20,735 nucleotides of DNA from an uncultured bacterium (GTDB taxonomy: Bacteria; Bdellovibrionota_C; UBA2361; SZUA-149; CALKYB01), in contig CALKYB010000207.1 in assembly GCA_938003565.1 (NCBI GenBank), forward strand, positions 1-20,735, given 5' to 3'. This document shows positions 16,470 to 20,735 of this stretch, one piece after another. The position numbers were made by a program, and so were the translations under genes. The notes beneath the pieces are model-generated. The model did no database searches, was not told where the DNA came from, and saw only the letters and a program-made list of their open reading frames with translations. Each line of letters starts with the position of its first letter. Within the stretch, counting starts at the first letter, position 1.

Positions 16470-16589
16470 CTAACTTTCCTTTTTATGCCAATTCTTTTCA
16501 AATGGGAACTCTCCAGTGATCGGCTCTCCGTATTCATGTTTACCACCATCAACTGAGTCTTTGTAGAAAAAGATCTTATATTGTTTCAT
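16470..16589 (-). CDS. Possible 39-aa hydrophilic protein
   Basis: An ATG at 16589 opens a 39-codon frame to TAG at 16472-16470. The product begins MKQYKIFFYKDSVDGGKHEY and continues GEPITGEFPFEKNW; it is rich in charged and aromatic residues, with no signal peptide. It lies 29 bp after the lipoprotein gene on the same strand and would end just after dapB from the other side. No good Shine-Dalgarno is seen, and the family is not recognised. Kept because its composition looks protein-like and the gap is otherwise empty; it may be a chance frame or a remnant. Confidence 0.35.
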   Translation of the reverse strand: MKQYKIFFYKDSVDGGKHEYGEPITGEFPFEKNWHKKES

Positions 16590-16618
16590 GAAGGTGTCTT
16601 GTTAAAATGTGGGCGGAG

Positions 16619-17470
16619 TTAAAAGCTTAATTCAACCCTTTCCGATCCATTAGGGATAATGAGAGAATCTTCACCATTCCCAAGCCGCAGTCGTAAGCCC
16701 GAGCTATTGTAGAAATTCACGGTTATGTTGCCGCCGAAAGCGCCTCCAGGAGCATTTGCGCGATTGGTACTGCCAAACCCGTTTCCAAAACCCTCGTTTT
16801 CCAAATCTTGCCCGTTAACGGATGCGGTGATACCTGAATTTCCTACAAGTAGAACCAGATTTCCGTTTCTTTCGGAGTTGGGTTTCCAAAGAACTCGTCT
16901 TACTACATCATTTGAAAAGCTCTCTTGGACTTCAATTCCCGAATAGCATCCAACTAGAGCATCATCGCCGCACCCTTCAGTGATTGGGTTAGCGGCCCCG
17001 GCTTCGAGTAGAATTTCATTTACGTTTTGACCACCAGCGGAAAAGAGTTGTCCTAAAATACCCCTTCCACCTGTTGCGAAAACATATTCACAACCCGAAC
17101 TAACTAAATATGCATTCGGGCTACTAGCTTGAGAAATTAACCCACGAGCTCTTCCCTCGCGAAATGAGGAGAGACCATTATTAGTAATTCCATGCAACTT
17201 AACGGCTTGTTGATTTCCAGCTTCGTCACCGATAAGCCTGGTTACGACCACTTCATCCCCACTTACGACCCTTACATTAACAGGCTCTAACTGATCCCCC
17301 GAAGGAGACGATGTGAAATCTGCGTTAGCAATCAATCCGCAACGAGTCGCCAATGGAGGTAGTTCGGTGGTGCTTCCATCAGGATTGTTCACTACGGTGC
17401 CATTTTCATCCTCCTCTGAGCTACAGCTGAAGAAAGATAGTAGTATGAGAATTAGGATAAAATTTTTCAT
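16619..17470 (-). CDS. Lipoprotein resembling a degenerate staphylococcal-nuclease fold
   Basis: This 283-aa protein starts with a short hydrophobic signal peptide ending LSFFSC (cysteine at residue 16) and an acidic linker, which fits a lipoprotein although the lipobox is not ideal. Residues about 62-180 follow the order of a thermonuclease/SNase OB-fold: VVSGDEVVV, AVKLHGIT, then GRGILGQLF and LLEAGAANP. Active members usually have DGDT, a VRLxGIDAPE segment and a YGR segment. Here the GID-PE residues are GITNN, so two catalytic acidic positions are lost and nuclease activity is doubtful. Residues about 190-283 form a separate glycine/asparagine-rich strand-like domain that I do not recognise. 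The nuclease-fold link is moderate; it may be an unrelated secreted protein. Four cysteines in the mature part could form disulfides. Confidence 0.6.
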   Translation of the reverse strand: MKNFILILILLSFFSCSSEEDENGTVVNNPDGSTTELPPLATRCGLIANADFTSSPSGDQLEPVNVRVVSGDEVVVTRLIGDEAGNQQAVKLHGITNNGLSSFREGRARGLISQASSPNAYLVSSGCEYVFATGGRGILGQLFSAGGQNVNEILLEAGAANPITEGCGDDALVGCYSGIEVQESFSNDVVRRVLWKPNSERNGNLVLLVGNSGITASVNGQDLENEGFGNGFGSTNRANAPGGAFGGNITVNFYNSSGLRLRLGNGEDSLIIPNGSERVELSF

Positions 17471-17789
17471 GGCGTATTGATCGGATTCTTATTTTAGGTT
17501 TTCACTAGCATGCTCAATGTCTATACGGCCTGAGCGGAGAAAATAAAATTTATCCGTATTTCTTACAAACTCTTACGCTTATTGTCGATGAAAACATTCT
17601 TAAAGACCCTTTTCTTGGTTAGAAAGAAGCTGAAAATGTCTACCGGAGTTGGGTTGAGATACAGTTAACACCAATATTCTTAGGCTCTTGGACCTTGCAT
17701 CTAATGTGAAAAATGAATAAAAGTAATTGTAGTTTTATAGGAAATACTTCATAGTTGGTGCTGGTCTATAAGATTTTGGAGTTAACCCA
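17471..17789. other. 319-bp intergenic region between divergent genes
   Basis: No gene is visible on either strand. A weak promoter-like pair, TTGCAT (17695-17700) and TAAAAG (17718-17723) with 17 bp between, could serve the small plus-strand gene. The left copy of the 13-bp direct repeat (17517-17529) is also here. Confidence 0.45.
17517..17529 (+). repeat. Left copy of a 13-bp direct repeat
   Basis: ATGTCTATACGGC occurs here and again at 18076-18088, in the same orientation. The pair flanks the orphan small gene at 17790-18056. Confidence 0.6.
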
Positions 17790-18056
17790 ATGTATGGTTT
17801 GCGTCGAACATCCTATTTTTTAATGCTGGTAATCTTGTTTTTTATGCTTCTTTTTCACGGAGTTTCTGGAGCAGTTGCCGTAGGTTTGCATAATCACATA
17901 GGAGAATCAGGAGGTGGGTTAGTTGCGTTTGATTCCTTTATTAGTTTCCTGGGTGCGAAGGTCGAGAATGGTTTGAATGGATTCTGCTCTATTTTTATGA
18001 CCAATGGGTGTCCTACAACTGCGGGGATGTTGCGTGTCTTTATGGGTATGAGCTAA
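17790..18056 (+). CDS. Small exported or membrane-anchored protein of unknown function
   Basis: The 88-aa product has a positively charged N-terminus (MYGLRR) and a hydrophobic stretch from about residue 9 to 31 ending GAVA, which could be a signal peptide or a membrane anchor. The remaining ~55 residues are glycine-rich and contain a His-Asn-His segment (GLHNHIGESGGG) and two cysteines, C66 and C74, eight apart, which could form a disulfide or bind metal. GGAG lies 8 bases before the ATG, a good ribosome site, which supports translation. It is not in an operon: both neighbours are on the other strand. The family is not recognised. Confidence 0.6.
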   Translation: MYGLRRTSYFLMLVILFFMLLFHGVSGAVAVGLHNHIGESGGGLVAFDSFISFLGAKVENGLNGFCSIFMTNGCPTTAGMLRVFMGMS

Positions 18057-18075
18057 CCCCTAAGCTTAGGGTGGT

Positions 18076-18088
18076 ATGTCTATACGGC
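18076..18088 (+). repeat. Right copy of a 13-bp direct repeat, over the 3' end of fliA
   Basis: The second copy of ATGTCTATACGGC covers the last codons and stop of the minus-strand sigma-factor gene (stop at 18082-18080). Confidence 0.6.
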
Positions 18089-18832
18089 TCGTTTTAGATA
18101 AGATTTTAGTCGAAGCAAGGCTCGTGAGCGAATTTGTGATGCTCTTGATTCAGTAACTCCAATAATTTCGCCAATTTCTTTTAGATTTAACTCTTCATAA
18201 AAGTATAGGCTAATGACGAGTCTTTCTTTCTCAGGTAGACGGTCCAGGGCACGAGCAATAATTCCAACTTTTTCACCTTCGAGTAGATCGTTCAAAGGGT
18301 CTGCCTGACCGCTAGGGAGCCATTCATCGGCTATAAAGCGCTCTTCACCGTGTCCGAAACCAAGCTCTTCAAAACTTAATATTACGACACCTGAAACGTC
18401 GCTCATCATTTTATGAAGCTCATCAATTGTGAGTCCCATTTCCTTAGCTACTTCGTTATCCTCTGCAGGACGCCCAAGTTCCTTTTCTAGTTTCAGGTAG
18501 GCATTGGAGAGTTGGTGTGATTTGTGACGTAGCGATCTAGGAGCCCAGTCTTGAGAGCGAAAGCTATCTAAGATAGCTCCTCGAATTCTAAATTGTGCAT
18601 AGGTTGAGAAGTTTGTTTCGTGTTGAGGATCATACTTCTCAAGTGCGTCAACTAGGCCGATAATACCAGAGTTTAACATCTCTTTGATATCGACCTCAGA
18701 GGGCAGTCTTCCAGCAAGCCTGTGTACTACTCTACGGACGAGAGGCAAGTAATCCTTAATTAGCTCGTCGCGTTTGTCCTGATCAGCGTTCTTATACGAT
18801 TCTGCCGCTTGGCTTTTTGTTTTTACACTCAC
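18080..18832 (-). CDS. fliA: FliA/sigma-28-type RNA polymerase sigma factor
   Basis: Sigma-28 factors direct RNA polymerase to late flagellar and chemotaxis promoters. The 250-aa protein has region 2 (DYLPLVRRVVHRLAGRLP, then EMLNSGIIGLVDALEKYDP, then FSTYAQFRIRGAILDSFR), the FliA-typical junction DWAPRSLR at about residue 96, region 3 (about 105-170) and a region 4 helix-turn-helix (LNLKEIGEIIGVTESRASQI, about 216-235). Region 1 is absent, as expected for this group. The start is GTG at 18832, with AGGGG 9 bases upstream. WhiG and SigD relatives share this architecture, so a non-flagellar role is possible. No flagellar, chemotaxis or anti-sigma (flgM) gene is present in the window, so its regulon cannot be inferred here. 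Confidence 0.92.
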   Translation of the reverse strand: MSVKTKSQAAESYKNADQDKRDELIKDYLPLVRRVVHRLAGRLPSEVDIKEMLNSGIIGLVDALEKYDPQHETNFSTYAQFRIRGAILDSFRSQDWAPRSLRHKSHQLSNAYLKLEKELGRPAEDNEVAKEMGLTIDELHKMMSDVSGVVILSFEELGFGHGEERFIADEWLPSGQADPLNDLLEGEKVGIIARALDRLPEKERLVISLYFYEELNLKEIGEIIGVTESRASQIRSRALLRLKSYLKRAV

Positions 18833-19160
18833 TGATAGATTCCCCTAAACTGATAAAACCTTTCCTCGAAAACTCTCAATTTTGGATGATTGTTGAAGCG
18901 AAAAAGATGGCTAAAACTGGCGTAACTTTGCAAGTCACAGTAATAATTACAGTTTATAAGCTATAAAAATTGGCTTTTTGGGGTCTTTTTTTTAAAGGTC
19001 CCGGAAGTGAGTTCCTGAGAGGTTAAATTTAAGGAGAGATTAGGGCGTTCACAAACTCTTCAAAACAGACTAGGCTTCTGGTCTTGAGGGTCAATTTTTC
19101 TCGATTCAATAATTGGGTCGGCTTTTTAAATGTATGCGAGACTAGGATTTAAATTCATAG
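18833..19160. other. 328-bp divergent intergenic region between fliA and the kinase gene
   Basis: No gene is seen. The stretch is T- and A-rich, with a small perfect palindrome GTAAT-A-ATTAC at about 18940-18950 and a plausible promoter for the kinase at 19084-19113. No convincing fliA promoter was found on the minus strand. Confidence 0.45.
19084..19113 (+). promoter_or_regulatory. Candidate promoter of the adenosine kinase gene
   Basis: TTGAGG (19084-19089) and AATAAT (19108-19113) are 18 bp apart; the -10 matches the sigma-70 consensus at five of six bases. The predicted leader would be about 40 bp. Confidence 0.35.
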
Positions 19161-20129
19161 ATGAGAAACTATAATGTTTATGGAATTGGAAACGCTATAA
19201 TAGACATCCAATTGCAAATTTCTGAAGAAGTTTTCCAAACTCTGGGCCTCGAAAAAGGTGCAATGAGTTTGGTAGATACTGAGGAACAATTAGCCTTACT
19301 TTCGAAATTTCCTGAGACAGAGTTAAATAAGGTTTCGGGTGGATCTGCGGCAAATTCTATGATCGCACTTGCCCAGTTGGGGGGAAAAGCGGCCTATGGC
19401 TGTTTAATAGCCGATGACGAAATGGGGAAGTTCTATGCAACGGAAATGAAAGATTTGGGCATAACAGTATACACCACCCCAACAGAAGGGGGTGATACTG
19501 GAACCTCAGTAATTCTAATTACCCCAGATGCTGAGCGGACAATGAATACTTATTTAGGGGTGAGTGCAGAGTTTGGTCCTGAACATGTTAGTTCTCGATT
19601 GGTCGGTGAGTCTGAATGGCTGTTTATCGAGGGGTACCTTTTTTCGACTCCACGAGGCCAGGAAGCAGTAAAAAAAGCTTTGTCGTATGCTGGTAAGCGT
19701 GGAACAAAAGTTGCTGTTGTATTCTCTGATGGCTTTATTGTTGATGTGTTTGGAGAACATCTTCGAGCAGCCGTGAAGTATTCCGATCTGATAATGGCTA
19801 ATTTTAATGAAGCTTCTCGGTTTACTGGAGAGTCTGAAGAAGAAAAAATTGTCGAGGCTTTGAAGGATAGTGCACCTAGTTTCGTCTTAACTAAGGGGAA
19901 AGATGGGGCTAGGGTCTTCTTTGACGGACAGGATGTCTCGATTAAGCCGGTTCCAACAAAGGCGATTGATGAGACTGGTGCTGGAGATATGTTCGCCGGA
20001 GCATTTCTTTATGGTGTGAGTAATGGTCTGAGCCTGGAAGATTCTGGGAATTTGGCTAGCCGTTTGGCGAGTAAAATAGTTTCACAGTTGGGACCAAGGT
20101 ATAGTGGTGATTTGTCTAAAGAAGTTTAA
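19161..20129 (+). CDS. PfkB-family carbohydrate/adenosine kinase
   Basis: PfkB (ribokinase-like) enzymes phosphorylate sugars or nucleosides with ATP. The 322-aa protein starts with the typical VYGIGNAIIDI, then has SGGSAANSM (residues 59-67), TPDAERTMNTYLG (121-133) and the catalytic, ATP-binding DETGAGDMFAG with D276 as general base. The AERTMNT segment and the C-terminal LGPR are what I associate with the bacterial adenosine kinase group, so adenosine is the likely substrate, in purine salvage; other sugars cannot be excluded. No signal peptide. The ATG at 19161 has only a weak upstream purine run. The next gene follows after 78 bp on the same strand. Confidence 0.9.
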   Translation: MRNYNVYGIGNAIIDIQLQISEEVFQTLGLEKGAMSLVDTEEQLALLSKFPETELNKVSGGSAANSMIALAQLGGKAAYGCLIADDEMGKFYATEMKDLGITVYTTPTEGGDTGTSVILITPDAERTMNTYLGVSAEFGPEHVSSRLVGESEWLFIEGYLFSTPRGQEAVKKALSYAGKRGTKVAVVFSDGFIVDVFGEHLRAAVKYSDLIMANFNEASRFTGESEEEKIVEALKDSAPSFVLTKGKDGARVFFDGQDVSIKPVPTKAIDETGAGDMFAGAFLYGVSNGLSLEDSGNLASRLASKIVSQLGPRYSGDLSKEV

Positions 20130-20207
20130 GAAGTCTTTTATTCTTTAGCGGTTGTTTAGGTTTTTTTGTTAATTTTGAGTGTTAGTTTTTAATTTTTTAT
20201 ACAAACT

Positions 20208-20735
20208 ATGGGTCTTAGGGATTTAGATAAAGATCAAAAGCTTCGCCTCGCCTTGGGTGGGGTGTGTCTTCTTGGCTTTTTTTTCTTCTATTCAAGCAGC
20301 CTCATTTCAGACTTAAGCCTAAGTAAACGCTCTGGTCGAGTACTTTCCTCTGAGAAGCTTGGCTCAAAATTAGCGAAGAATGACAAACCTACCAATATCG
20401 GTCGGGATTCAATAAAGGATGGTCTTGGATTGATCGGAGGTAATTCTGTGAATGAGTTATCTGAGGAGAAGTTAGCGGTTCTTTCTAAAGATGAAGTGGA
20501 GCCACCGCTAGTAGACACAATTAAAGAGTTAGACAAGTCTGAAAAAGAGTTCTTAGAGGAATACAGCAATATTAAAGTTCCCAGTCGTTTCCAGGAGCAG
20601 GTAAACCAAATTGAAACTCGGATTAATGAACTAAAAGACGATGCACTTTTAGAGGAGAATCCTGTAGATCAAATTTTAATTCCTTATGCTGATGAGGATT
20701 CTGAGGAAGAAAAGCAGGAGACAGGGGCTAAGCAG
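20208..20735 (+). CDS. Single-span membrane protein with a long acidic, probably coiled-coil tail (3' end outside the window)
   Basis: An ATG at 20208 opens a frame that stays open to the window end (176 codons visible). The product has a short basic/acidic N-terminus (MGLRDLDKDQKLRLA), one hydrophobic segment (about residues 14-34) and then a highly charged region rich in Glu, Lys and Leu, including KELDKSEKEFLEEY and QEQVNQIETRINELKDD, with heptad-like spacing that suggests coiled coil. The tail ends in a very acidic stretch (DEDSEEEKQE). A type II membrane topology with the tail in the periplasm is likely. There is no good Shine-Dalgarno. No family recognised; the function may lie in the unseen C-terminal part. 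Confidence 0.7.
   Translation, partial: MGLRDLDKDQKLRLALGGVCLLGFFFFYSSSLISDLSLSKRSGRVLSSEKLGSKLAKNDKPTNIGRDSIKDGLGLIGGNSVNELSEEKLAVLSKDEVEPPLVDTIKELDKSEKEFLEEYSNIKVPSRFQEQVNQIETRINELKDDALLEENPVDQILIPYADEDSEEEKQETGAKQ

Noticed and set aside
18044..18076. Possible bidirectional terminator between the small gene and fliA (CCCTA-AGCT-TAGGG)
   Set aside because: The stem is only about 5-6 bp and neither strand has a T-run after it.

Overview
The window reads as chromosomal DNA of a Gram-negative, free-living bacterium of moderate, slightly AT-rich composition. Evidence for the cell type is an outer-membrane barrel C-terminus, lipoprotein signals, an O-antigen ligase-like polymerase and a periplasmic-type DsbD. 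The FliA, adenosine kinase and ABC-2 permease sequences look to me most like Bdellovibrionota, SAR324 or other delta-proteobacteria-like lineages, but that placement is an impression, not a computed result. Several genes appear to start with TTG or GTG. I saw no phage, transposon, CRISPR, rRNA or tRNA.

Layout. Positions 1-4318 (+): the end of an outer-membrane barrel gene, a three-module ScsB/DsbD-type thiol reductase and an O-antigen ligase/polymerase-like membrane protein. Positions 4310-6009 (-): a complete three-gene bufferin operon, bufA (DUF2282 precursor), bufB (DUF692/MNIO maturase) and a short bufC (DUF2063), converging on and overlapping the polymerase gene by 9 bp. Positions 6010-6401: a divergent control region with inverted repeats. 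Positions 6402-7060 (+): sodA with a strong terminator. 7076-7444 (-): crcB. 7553-10666 (+): a thiolase and a threonyl-tRNA synthetase lacking the TGS domain. 10679-12409 (-): a lone ABC-2-type permease. 12625-13164 (+): a Tat-lipoprotein with a Rieske fold whose two histidine ligands are replaced. 13181-14083 (-): fabD. 14373-15590 (+): a soluble receiver-histidine kinase. 15724-16455 (+): dapB. 16470-17470 (-): a possible 39-aa gene and a lipoprotein resembling a degenerate staphylococcal-nuclease fold. 17790-18056 (+): a small exported protein. 18080-18832 (-): a FliA-type sigma factor. 19161-20129 (+): a PfkB-family adenosine kinase. 20208-end (+): a membrane-anchored acidic protein cut by the window edge.

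The genes are mostly single transcription units, with alternating strands and mixed housekeeping roles (lysine/peptidoglycan, fatty acid, translation, purine salvage). The clearest functional group is around 0.45-7.0 kb, where a periplasmic thiol reductase of a type linked to copper tolerance, a copper-binding bufferin system and a Mn-type superoxide dismutase lie close together. A metal/oxidative-stress neighbourhood is an inference from this proximity. The two most unusual genes are the bufferin operon with its shortened BufC and the histidine-less Rieske-like lipoprotein.
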